A stretch of 5,099 bases of DNA from Deltaproteobacteria bacterium (GTDB lineage Bacteria; Myxococcota_A; UBA796; UBA2385), in NCBI GenBank assembly GCA_003694325.1, contig RFKJ01000325.1, forward strand, positions 1 to 5,099. The letters run 5' to 3'. The translations under genes and the position numbers were made by a program. Below the pieces are notes generated by a model, which ran no database searches, was not told the origin of the DNA, and worked only from the letters and a program-made list of their open reading frames with translations. This document shows positions 1 to 5,056 of the stretch, in pieces. Numbering within the stretch: the first letter of the stretch is position 1; each line of letters begins with the position of its first letter.

Positions 1-204
1 GTACTGGATGTCCCGCACCTGGGCGTAGACCACCGCGTCCGCCGCGGCGAAACGGTCGTCGGCGCGCCGGGCGATCGGCGCCACCTGGGCGGCCCGGGGC
101 GCCAGGGTCACGCCTGCCGGCAGGTCGGCGGCGGGGTCGGCGGCGGGGTCGGTGGACTGGGCGCCGCACGCGGCGAGGAAGACGAGAGCGAGGATCGAGC
201 GCAT
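1..204 (-). CDS. Putative lipoprotein, N-terminal fragment (runs off window)
   Basis: The first 68 codons of a minus-strand gene are present; the rest lies beyond position 1. The N-terminus is a lipoprotein signal: a short basic start (MRS), a hydrophobic stretch (ILALVFL) and a lipobox L10-A11-A12-C13, so Cys13 should be lipidated and the protein anchored to a membrane facing the periplasm or outside. A flexible Ala/Pro/Asp-rich linker with a DPAA-DPAA duplication (residues 19-26) follows, then a segment around RADDRFAAADAVVYAQVRDIQY that may begin the folded domain. I do not recognise the family and cannot give a function. The start at 204 is favoured over an in-frame ATG at 222 because AAGGAG (211-216) sits 6 bases before 204 and would lie inside the longer form. 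Expression probably depends on the sigma-54 promoter at 262-279, so it is a separate unit from the corrinoid cluster. Confidence 0.75.
   Translation of the reverse strand, partial: MRSILALVFLAACGAQSTDPAADPAADLPAGVTLAPRAAQVAPIARRADDRFAAADAVVYAQVRDIQY
124..152. repeat. 12-bp tandem duplication coding for DPAA-DPAA
   Basis: GTCGGCGGCGGG occurs twice in tandem (124-135 and 136-147) and is followed by a partial third copy (148-152). It keeps the reading frame of the lipoprotein and encodes Asp-Pro-Ala-Ala twice in the linker just after the lipidated cysteine. Copy-number change would only lengthen or shorten the linker. Confidence 0.8.
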
Positions 205-210
205 GGTGTT

Positions 211-216
211 CTCCTT
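211..216 (-). promoter_or_regulatory. Ribosome binding site of the lipoprotein gene
   Basis: On the minus strand AAGGAG lies 6 bases before the ATG at 204-202. It is the strongest Shine-Dalgarno match seen in the window and decides between the two in-frame ATG codons at 204 and 222. Confidence 0.8.
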
Positions 217-261
217 GAGCATGAGGGTTGGCGCCGCCGGACGCGGTCACACCCCACCCCA

Positions 262-279
262 TTGCAACCTCCGTGCCAA
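262..279 (-). promoter_or_regulatory. Sigma-54 (RpoN) -24/-12 promoter
   Basis: The minus strand reads TTGGCACG, four bases (GAGG), then TTGCAA. This matches the sigma-54 consensus YTGGCACG-N4-TTGCW at every defined position. The -24 GG falls at 277-276 and the -12 GC at 265-264, the required 12-bp offset. Transcription should begin near 252, giving a leader of about 48 bases before the lipoprotein ATG at 204, with its ribosome site inside. The site is intergenic and correctly oriented. Sigma-54 promoters need an AAA+ activator bound upstream; a candidate binding array lies at 343-370. An 8-bp palindrome CTCCGGAG (280-287) abuts the -24 element; its role is unknown. Confidence 0.85.
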
Positions 280-342
280 CTCCGGAGATCCCCACGGTTA
301 CGCGATCGTCACCCACCCCGACCCGACCGACTGTTCACTCGG

Positions 343-370
343 TGCGCAACCGCTGCGCAGTGCTTGCGCA
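343..370. promoter_or_regulatory. Candidate upstream activator array: three TGCGCA sites, 11-bp period
   Basis: The palindromic hexamer TGCGCA occurs at 343-348, 354-359 and 365-370, starting exactly every 11 bases, so all three face about the same side of the helix. The whole block is an imperfect dyad: TGCGCAA, 3 bases, CTGCGCAG, 3 bases, TTGCGCA. It lies roughly 90-120 bp upstream of the predicted sigma-54 start at about 252, the usual distance for enhancer-binding activators. The activator's identity is unknown, and no clear IHF site was seen between the array and the promoter. Confidence 0.6.
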
Positions 371-432
371 GTCGACACCCCCGACCCGCGCCTCCCCCGA
401 CTACCGGACCATCACGCCGGGCGGTGCCGCGC

Positions 433-1221
433 TCAGGTTCCCCGTTTCGCCGCCCACTCCGCGACGATGCGGTGGATCCGCTCCAACCCGTCGACCAGCG
501 AAAGCCCCGGGGCGAGCACCTCCTCCCCCGGCAGCGGGTACATCGCGCCGTCGCGGACCGCCGGGATCGCCTCCCACCCCGGGCGGGCCCGGACCTGCTC
601 CGGCCGGAAGGGCTTGCCACACCACGAGGCCAGCATGATGTCCGGCGCCGCAGCGACGACGTCGGCGCTCTCCACCACCCGTTCCGGGGCCGAGCGCCGG
701 TCGGCGAGGTGGGAGAACACGTCGACGCCGCCCGCCAGGGTGATCAGCTCGCTCACCCAGCCGATGCCTGCGATGAGGGGCGCATCCCACTCCTCGAAGT
801 AGACCCGCGGGACCACCGGCAGCTCCTCGGCCCGGCTCCGGACCTCGTCGATCCGCCGCTGCATGGCACCGACGAGGGATTCGGCGGCGTCCCGGCGGTC
901 GAGCAGCCCCCCGACCCACCGGATCGCCTGCAGGGTCTCGGCGAGGGTGCGCTGGTTGAGGGCCAGGACGGTGTGTCCGGCGGCGACGAGCTGCCGGCAG
1001 GCATCGGCCTGCATGTCGCTGAAGGCGAGCACGATGTCGGGGGCCACCTCGGCCAGGCGATCCAGGCGCACCTCGGTGAAGCCGGACACGACGGGCACGC
1101 GCTTGACGGCGTCGGGTCGGGTACAGAAGGCCGAGCGGCCGACGACCTGGTCGCCGAGGCCGAGGGCGAAGCAGAGTTCGGCGGTCTCCGACGTCAGGCA
1201 GGCGATGCGAGGCGCGGTCAC
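433..1221 (-). CDS. BtuF-like corrinoid (cobalamin)-binding protein without a visible signal peptide
   Basis: A 262-residue protein of the periplasmic-binding-protein-like fold (COG0614 type), related to BtuF, which binds corrinoids for the BtuCD importer. Family features: an N-terminal lobe with TSETAELCFALGLGDQVVG (about 10-28), PDIVLAFSDMQAD (61-73), and the inter-lobe region YFEEWDAPLIAGIGWVSELI then TLAGG (141-165), resembling the EW-xP-AG-W-PEL-AGG signature of cobalamin-binding members. A C-terminal lobe follows with PDIMLASWCGK (193-203). The start chosen is GTG at 1221, whose codon shares GTGA with the cobD stop. An open frame continues upstream to 1488, but that stretch is an Arg/Pro-rich shadow of cobD. 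From this start there is no signal peptide or lipobox, and five cysteines (8, 17, 33, 75, 201) fit a cytoplasmic protein better than an exported one. It is the last gene of the corrinoid cluster. Family is fairly sure; location and exact role are not. Confidence 0.8.
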   Translation of the reverse strand: MTAPRIACLTSETAELCFALGLGDQVVGRSAFCTRPDAVKRVPVVSGFTEVRLDRLAEVAPDIVLAFSDMQADACRQLVAAGHTVLALNQRTLAETLQAIRWVGGLLDRRDAAESLVGAMQRRIDEVRSRAEELPVVPRVYFEEWDAPLIAGIGWVSELITLAGGVDVFSHLADRRSAPERVVESADVVAAAPDIMLASWCGKPFRPEQVRARPGWEAIPAVRDGAMYPLPGEEVLAPGLSLVDGLERIHRIVAEWAAKRGT

Positions 1222-2285
1222 GGTTGTTCCCGGTTCGTGCAGGGCAGGGGAAGGGAAGCGAGGGCGGCGACGAGACGATCGCCGGCGGCCGGCGTCTGGG
1301 GCGAGATGCGGATGTGGTGGGGCAGCCCGAAGGAGGAACAGTCCCGGACCAGCAGCCCGGATTCGAGCAGGCGGGCGCTGGCGGCGGCAGCATCGCCGAC
1401 CTCCACCAGGAAGAAGGGCGCGGCCCGCACGTCGACGGGCAGGCCGAGGCCGGCGATGGCTTCGGCGAGCCGATCGCGCTCCCGCCACAGGGCGGCGATG
1501 GCGTCCCGGTAGGGAGCGGGGTGGGAGAGGGCGGCGACCGCGGCGGCCTCGGCCACCGAGCCGAGGCCCCAGGGATCGAGCTGGTGGGCCACGGCGGCGA
1601 GCAGGTCGGGGTCACCGAGGGCGTAGCCCACCCGCAGGCCGGCCATGGCGTGGTCCTTGGTCAGGGATCGCAGCACCAGGCGACCCGGTCCCATGACCGG
1701 GGCCGGACAGGGTTGGAGGAAGCCCATGTAGGCTTCGTCGACGACGAGGGGGGCGCGGGCGGCGATGGCGGCCACCTGGTCGGCGGTCCAGCGGTGTCCG
1801 GTGGGATTGTTGGGGTTGCACAGGAAGACGAGTGCCGGCCGGTGGCGGTCGATGGCGCCCAGCACCCGGTCGACGCGGTCGGTGCACACCTCCTCGACCG
1901 AGCCGCCCGCGGCCCGGACACCCGCTGCGTATTCGCCGAAGGTGGGGCCGACGATCAGGGCCCGGTCTCCGGGCCCCAGGCAGGTCCGGGCAATGGCCCG
2001 GATCAACGCCACCGACCCGCCCGCACAGAGGACCTGGGCCGGGTCGACGCCGTGGCGACGAGCGAGGAGCTTCCGCAACCGGGTGCTCGCCGGGTCGGGG
2101 TAGGACCGCGGATCGACGGCAGCGATGGCCGCGCGCACCGGAGGGGGCGGGGACAACGGCAACAGGGTCGCGCTGAAGTCGTCGATCCGCGCGGGATCCA
2201 GCCCTCGGGCGCGGAGCTGGGCTGCGCCGCCGTGGACGACGGGCCGCAGCGCGCGCACGTGCGACCGGATGGGAAAGACGGTCAT
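1218..2285 (-). CDS. cobD: Threonine-phosphate decarboxylase (CobD), PLP-dependent
   Basis: A 355-residue fold-type I PLP enzyme. CobD decarboxylates L-threonine O-3-phosphate to (R)-1-amino-2-propanol O-2-phosphate, the linker that CbiB joins to cobyric acid. Seen in order: HGG (18-20), DFSAT (36-40), YPDP (62-65), the asparagine loop CNPNNPTG (156-163), VVDEAY (181-186) with the PLP-ring aspartate D183, the Schiff-base lysine K210 in SLTK, R218 in AGLRVGY, and the substrate-carboxylate arginine R326 in IRIS. The N-terminal HGG...DFSA...YPDP pattern separates CobD from its close relative histidinol-phosphate aminotransferase (HisC), and the position between cbiZ and the btuF-like gene agrees. 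All expected catalytic residues are present and the length is typical. The ATG at 2285 overlaps the cbiZ stop as ATGA, with GAGG (2291-2294) 5 bases upstream; the stop overlaps the next GTG. Translational coupling is likely. In the Pseudomonas naming the same enzyme is called CobC. Confidence 0.88.
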   Translation of the reverse strand: MTVFPIRSHVRALRPVVHGGAAQLRARGLDPARIDDFSATLLPLSPPPPVRAAIAAVDPRSYPDPASTRLRKLLARRHGVDPAQVLCAGGSVALIRAIARTCLGPGDRALIVGPTFGEYAAGVRAAGGSVEEVCTDRVDRVLGAIDRHRPALVFLCNPNNPTGHRWTADQVAAIAARAPLVVDEAYMGFLQPCPAPVMGPGRLVLRSLTKDHAMAGLRVGYALGDPDLLAAVAHQLDPWGLGSVAEAAAVAALSHPAPYRDAIAALWRERDRLAEAIAGLGLPVDVRAAPFFLVEVGDAAAASARLLESGLLVRDCSSFGLPHHIRISPQTPAAGDRLVAALASLPLPCTNREQP

Positions 2286-2953
2286 CGCTGCCTCGCGATC
2301 CAGGCGCGTCCCCCACCCAGGACTGCGTCGTAGACGGCTCGCCCGATGGCGGCACCCGCCGGGGTGTGTTTGCCGGAGTAGGGGAGCATGCGCGCGTCGG
2401 CGGCGAGACCCGCGCCGGGCGCGGCGACGACCACGCAGTCGGTGCCGGTCCCGGTAGCCGGGCGCCCGCTGACGGGGCTGGCCAGGTTCAGCGCAGACAC
2501 GGCGGCGGTTCGCGCTTCGACCGCGATGGCCAGGGCCTCGATGAGCGCCTCGGTCCGCAGCGGGTGATCGAGGACCACCAGGGCGTTGATCGTGCCGGGT
2601 GCAAGCGGCGTGGGGAGATCACCGACGCGCAGGCGGTTGGCCAGGCCGACGGTGACCACCGCGTCGGCGGTCACCCCGGCGACCTGGCGCGCGACCCGGC
2701 GATGATGGGCGATGTTCGAGGCGGTCAGCAGCCCCACGGTGGCGGGCAGGCTCCGCGCCTCGAGGCGACGATGCAGCCACGCCGCGGGGTCCACGCCTGG
2801 CGGCAGGTCGGCGTCACATACCTGGAGCCAGGCGACGCGACGGGCCCGGCCCAGGCCACCGCCGACGACGGCATGGCTGATCACGTCGTGGTCCACGCCG
2901 AGGTCGGCGACCAGCCAGGGGGGGTCCGCGGTCAGGTCCACCACAGCCGCCAC
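2282..2953 (-). CDS. cbiZ: Adenosylcobinamide amidohydrolase (CbiZ)
   Basis: About 223 residues of the CbiZ family. CbiZ cleaves the aminopropanol amide of adenosylcobinamide, giving adenosylcobyric acid for re-use by CbiB; it serves cobinamide salvage and, in some bacteria, remodelling of pseudocobalamin. Visible family blocks, counted from GTG 2953: PPWLVADLG near the start, LLTASNIA (75-82), VTVGLANRLRVGD (99-111), the glycine-rich GTINALVVL (120-128), ATGTGTDCVVV (166-176) and YSGKHTPAGAAIGRAV (192-207). The open frame runs back to 3175, but that part is an Arg/Gly/Pro-rich shadow of cbiB and is excluded. GTG 2953 is chosen because a GGTGGGGG stretch (2961-2968) precedes it at 7 bases; GTG 2944 or 2941 are also possible. 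Any of these overlaps the end of cbiB (22, 13 or 10 bases). The stop overlaps the cobD ATG. Family assignment is strong; the exact start is uncertain. Confidence 0.85.
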   Translation of the reverse strand: MAAVVDLTADPPWLVADLGVDHDVISHAVVGGGLGRARRVAWLQVCDADLPPGVDPAAWLHRRLEARSLPATVGLLTASNIAHHRRVARQVAGVTADAVVTVGLANRLRVGDLPTPLAPGTINALVVLDHPLRTEALIEALAIAVEARTAAVSALNLASPVSGRPATGTGTDCVVVAAPGAGLAADARMLPYSGKHTPAGAAIGRAVYDAVLGGGRAWIARQR

Positions 2954-3870
2954 ACCCCGACCCCCACCAGTGCCCCCACCAGGAGGGCCGCAGCCAGGAG
3001 CATCGCTCGGGAGCAGACCTCGATGCCGCGACGCAGATCGCGGGCCGAGCAAGCCGGCAGGCCATCGCCCAGCAGGTAGTGGCCCGGCTTCTCCAGCCGC
3101 ACGCCGAGAATGCCGGCGACGGCCGCCATGGGCCAGCCGGCGTTGGGGCTCTCGGTGCGGCCGCGGTCGCGCCACATGACCGTCGCACCGCGGCGCCGGT
3201 CCCGGCCGGCACAGGCCAGCAGCAGCAGCGCGGTGAGCCGGGCGGGGACGAGGTTGAGGAGGTCATCGAGCCGGGCGGCGGGCTTGCCGAACCACTCCAA
3301 GCGCCCGTGGTAGCCGACCATGGCATCGAGGGTATTGGCGCAGCGATAGGCGAGGACCGCCGGGATCCCTCCCACGGCGTACCAGAACAGCGGGGCCACC
3401 ACGCTGTCGGAGGTGTTCTCGGCGACCGACTCGGTGGCCGCCGCCGCGACCTGCTCGGCAGTCAGGACGGACGGATCGCGGCTGCACAAGCTGGACAGCC
3501 CCGCCCGGGCGGCCGCCAGGTCTCCGGATTCCAAGGCCTGCGCCACGTCACCGCCAGCCGTCGCCAGCCCCCGCAGGGCCATGCTGGACGTCAGCAGCCA
3601 GGTGGCGATGGGCAGGCCCACCCAGGGCAGGACCGATACGAGCCCGGCCGCACCCGACAGCCCGACCACCACCCCCACCATCGCAGCCCCCGAACCCAGG
3701 GCCGCGATGCGGCCGTCCGGCGCCCGCCGGCGCCACCAGCCGATGGCCGCGCCCATCCACACCACCGGGTGCAGCCGGGCCGGCGGCTCCCCCAGCCAGC
3801 GGTCCCAGGCCAGGGCGAGCGCCAGCGCCGCCGCATGGGGGAGGGGTTCGGTCCATGGCCAAGGGCTCAT
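2932..3870 (-). CDS. cbiB: Adenosylcobinamide-phosphate synthase (CbiB), membrane protein
   Basis: A 312-residue integral inner-membrane protein, normal length for the family. CbiB attaches aminopropanol phosphate (from CobD) to the f-side chain of adenosylcobyric acid, giving adenosylcobinamide phosphate. Signatures: DRWLGEPPARLHPVVWMG (23-40); ATESVAENTSDSVVAPLFWY (145-164), continuing as GGIPAVLAYRCANTLDAMVGY (167-187); SPNAGWPMA (241-249) and RLEKPGHYLLG (258-268). Hydrophobic segments lie around 11-22, 57-97, 157-175, 208-222 and 288-308. The ATG at 3870 is the only reasonable start: an in-frame TAA lies at 3882-3880, just upstream. Its ribosome site is poor, a GGGGG run (3874-3878) only 3 bases away. 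It is the first gene of the corrinoid cluster and begins 15 bases after a 27-bp perfect stem-loop, so its expression may be affected by that structure. Called CobD in the Pseudomonas naming, not to be confused with the decarboxylase here. Confidence 0.93.
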   Translation of the reverse strand: MSPWPWTEPLPHAAALALALAWDRWLGEPPARLHPVVWMGAAIGWWRRRAPDGRIAALGSGAAMVGVVVGLSGAAGLVSVLPWVGLPIATWLLTSSMALRGLATAGGDVAQALESGDLAAARAGLSSLCSRDPSVLTAEQVAAAATESVAENTSDSVVAPLFWYAVGGIPAVLAYRCANTLDAMVGYHGRLEWFGKPAARLDDLLNLVPARLTALLLLACAGRDRRRGATVMWRDRGRTESPNAGWPMAAVAGILGVRLEKPGHYLLGDGLPACSARDLRRGIEVCSRAMLLAAALLVGALVGVGVWRLWWT

Positions 3871-3885
3871 CGACCCCCGTTAACA

Positions 3886-3946
3886 CGGGTGTCAGGGTTG
3901 ACCCATTACCCTTTTTTTGAGGGTAATGGGTCAACCCTGACACCCG
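3886..3946. repeat. 27-bp perfect inverted repeat with 7-base loop, REP-like
   Basis: The arms 3886-3912 and 3920-3946 are exact reverse complements; the loop is TTTTTTG (3913-3919, plus strand). Each arm contains a smaller near-palindrome, GGGTTGACCC (3895-3904) or GGGTCAACCC (3928-3937), and is bounded outside by GGGTGTCA or TGACACCC. As RNA from either strand it would form a very stable hairpin. It is not a standard intrinsic terminator for the minus-strand genes, because no U-run follows the stem in that direction (GTGTTAACGG). The arm composition, less GC-rich than its surroundings, and the GTCAGGGTTGACCC core suggest a REP-type repeat or a small non-autonomous element, but its copy number elsewhere cannot be seen. 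Confidence 0.9.
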
Positions 3947-3949
3947 GCC

Positions 3950-3975
3950 GAGGCGCGGCCGGCGGGCCGCGCCTC
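3950..3975 (-). terminator. GC-rich stem-loop after the protease gene, possible terminator
   Basis: An 11-bp perfect stem (3950-3960 with 3965-3975, GAGGCGCGGCC against GGCCGCGCCTC) with a 4-base loop lies 10 bases after the TAG of the protease gene. Position and strength suit a transcript end or 3' protection. There is no U-tract after it, only CGGCCGGG, so canonical factor-independent termination is doubtful. Confidence 0.45.
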
Positions 3976-3985
3976 AGCATCCGGA

Positions 3986-5056
3986 CTACCAGATGTAGGT
4001 CTCCACCAGGTACTGGCCGTTGTTGGTCTCGTCCCACTCCGACACGTCACCGTCCGCGTCGATGATGGCGCCGATGTAGTAGTGACCGTTCATGTCCTCG
4101 GGCAGGTAGGTGGGCAGCATGTGCTCCACCACGCCCGGGCTGAGGCGCCAGTTCTCGAAGCGCTCCAGCTCCGTGTCGGCGGTGGTGATGGTTTCGTCGG
4201 TCGAGGCGACGATGACGATGTCGACGGTCTGCGCGGTGCTGCTCTTGTTCTCCAGGGTGGTCTCGAAGCGGTAGACCTCTCCCGCGTCGAGGACGTAGTA
4301 GGGCTCGCGGCTGACCATGGTGTGCCACGGCTGCACTCCCCAGGTGTCCTCCACGATGTTGCGCTCGTGGGTGGAGTACCCGCCGGAGCTGCCGAGGTAG
4401 CCCCAGTGGCTCACCGACAGGTCGACGTATTCCGTCCACGCGCCGTACAGTTCCTTGAGGCCCCTGCCGGAGTCCGCGTCCAGGTAGGGCGTGACGTCCG
4501 AGGCGCCCGCGTGCAGCACGTTCCAGTCCTGGCCCATGACCGAGTAGTTGCCGTCTTCGTGCATCAGGCCCGCCACGTGGCCCAGCTCGTGGATGATCAT
4601 GGTCTGCAGCGACCGGTGGTTGCCGGCGTACGACCAGTTGTCCGACTTGGTGTTGCCCACCGAGTAGGTGTCGTTCAGGATGTAGATGTCCGCCTCGACG
4701 ATGTTGACGCCCGAGTACCAGAGGTGGGTGCAGGCGGGGCCGCCGCAGAGCAGGGCGGAGTTGCTCGTGAAGGTCAGCTCGTTCTCGTCGTTGGGACCGA
4801 TCGAGCTGTCGTCGTCCTCCTGCACGTTGATCACCAACATGCTCGGGTTCTCGAAGATGGCGTCCGCAGCGTCCTCGATGGCCCCGCGGCGGGTGCTGCT
4901 CGCCCAGTCGCTGGGGTTGACGTTGAGGGTGACGGAGGTGCCAGGCCAGGCCCTGGGCACAAAGGGATCGCCGCTGTAGTCGAGTTCGTAGGCCGAGGCC
5001 GACTGCGCGGCGGCGAGGGTGGCGAGGGCGGCGAGGGTGATGTGACGGATGGACAT
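3986..5056 (-). CDS. Secreted matrixin-like zinc metalloprotease (metzincin) with CARDB-like C-terminus
   Basis: A 356-residue exported protein, complete from ATG 5056 to TAG 3986. A Sec signal peptide (basic MSIRH, hydrophobic Ala/Leu core, likely cut after SASA at 22) is followed by a matrixin-like catalytic region, about 38-205. The zinc site is HELGHVAGLMH (156-166): ligands H156, H160 and H166, catalytic base E157, and glycine G163 of the metzincin HExxHxxGxxH. Met-turn M174 (YSVMG) follows after only a few residues, as in matrixins. C104 and C109 may form a disulfide. An acidic stretch DDDSSIGPNDENE (81-93) may bind calcium or reflect a secreted life. The rest (about 208-356) ends with GHYYIGAIIDADGDVSEWDETNNG, typical of CARDB-type beta-sandwich repeats, probably for binding or anchoring. 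No propeptide cysteine switch is recognised. Substrate unknown. GGAG (5063-5066) lies 6 bases before the ATG. Function appears unrelated to the corrinoid genes downstream. Confidence 0.88.
   Translation of the reverse strand: MSIRHITLAALATLAAAQSASAYELDYSGDPFVPRAWPGTSVTLNVNPSDWASSTRRGAIEDAADAIFENPSMLVINVQEDDDSSIGPNDENELTFTSNSALLCGGPACTHLWYSGVNIVEADIYILNDTYSVGNTKSDNWSYAGNHRSLQTMIIHELGHVAGLMHEDGNYSVMGQDWNVLHAGASDVTPYLDADSGRGLKELYGAWTEYVDLSVSHWGYLGSSGGYSTHERNIVEDTWGVQPWHTMVSREPYYVLDAGEVYRFETTLENKSSTAQTVDIVIVASTDETITTADTELERFENWRLSPGVVEHMLPTYLPEDMNGHYYIGAIIDADGDVSEWDETNNGQYLVETYIW

Larger units (their letters stand above)
433..3870 (-). other. Corrinoid salvage operon cbiB-cbiZ-cobD-btuF-like
   Basis: Four same-strand genes with no intergenic space: cbiB/cbiZ overlap by 10-22 bases, cbiZ/cobD by ATGA and cobD/btuF-like by GTGA. 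Three encode linked steps: CbiZ releases cobyric acid from cobinamide, CobD supplies aminopropanol phosphate, CbiB rejoins them as cobinamide phosphate. No sigma-70-type promoter could be identified confidently in the 115 bases before cbiB, and no cobalamin riboswitch is present there. Transcription may start inside that gap or read through from the protease gene. No poly-T terminator was seen after the btuF-like stop at 433. Confidence 0.8.

Noticed and set aside
1222..1488. Upstream open extension of the btuF-like frame (89 extra residues)
   Set aside because: It lies inside cobD, is Arg/Pro-rich with no family resemblance, and GTG 1221 in the GTGA overlap is a natural start.
152..1512. Plus-strand open frames over 152-802 and 262-1512
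   Set aside because: They cross the sigma-54 promoter region and lie antisense to the btuF-like gene; composition is Pro/Arg/Ser-rich with no recognisable domain.
1224..2333. Long plus-strand open frame opposite cobD
   Set aside because: Gly/Arg/Ala-rich composition with no motif; a typical antisense shadow in GC-rich DNA over a clearly conserved gene.
2954..3175. Upstream open extension of the cbiZ frame
   Set aside because: It overlaps cbiB, is low-complexity Arg/Gly/Pro, and CbiZ similarity begins near the PPWLVADLG segment.
3898..3929. TTGACC and TAATGG in the palindrome as a -35/-10 promoter for cbiB
   Set aside because: The spacing is 20 bases, and both elements lie in the self-complementary arms, so the resemblance follows from the palindrome sequence.
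3886..3946. CRISPR repeat or intrinsic terminator reading of the long palindrome
   Set aside because: There is only one unit with no spacers, and no U-run follows the stem in the direction of the genes.
4401..4415. GAGCCACTGG on the minus strand, reminiscent of a conserved cobalamin riboswitch core motif
   Set aside because: It lies within the protease coding sequence (VSHW), far from cbiB, with no surrounding riboswitch helices or B12 box.
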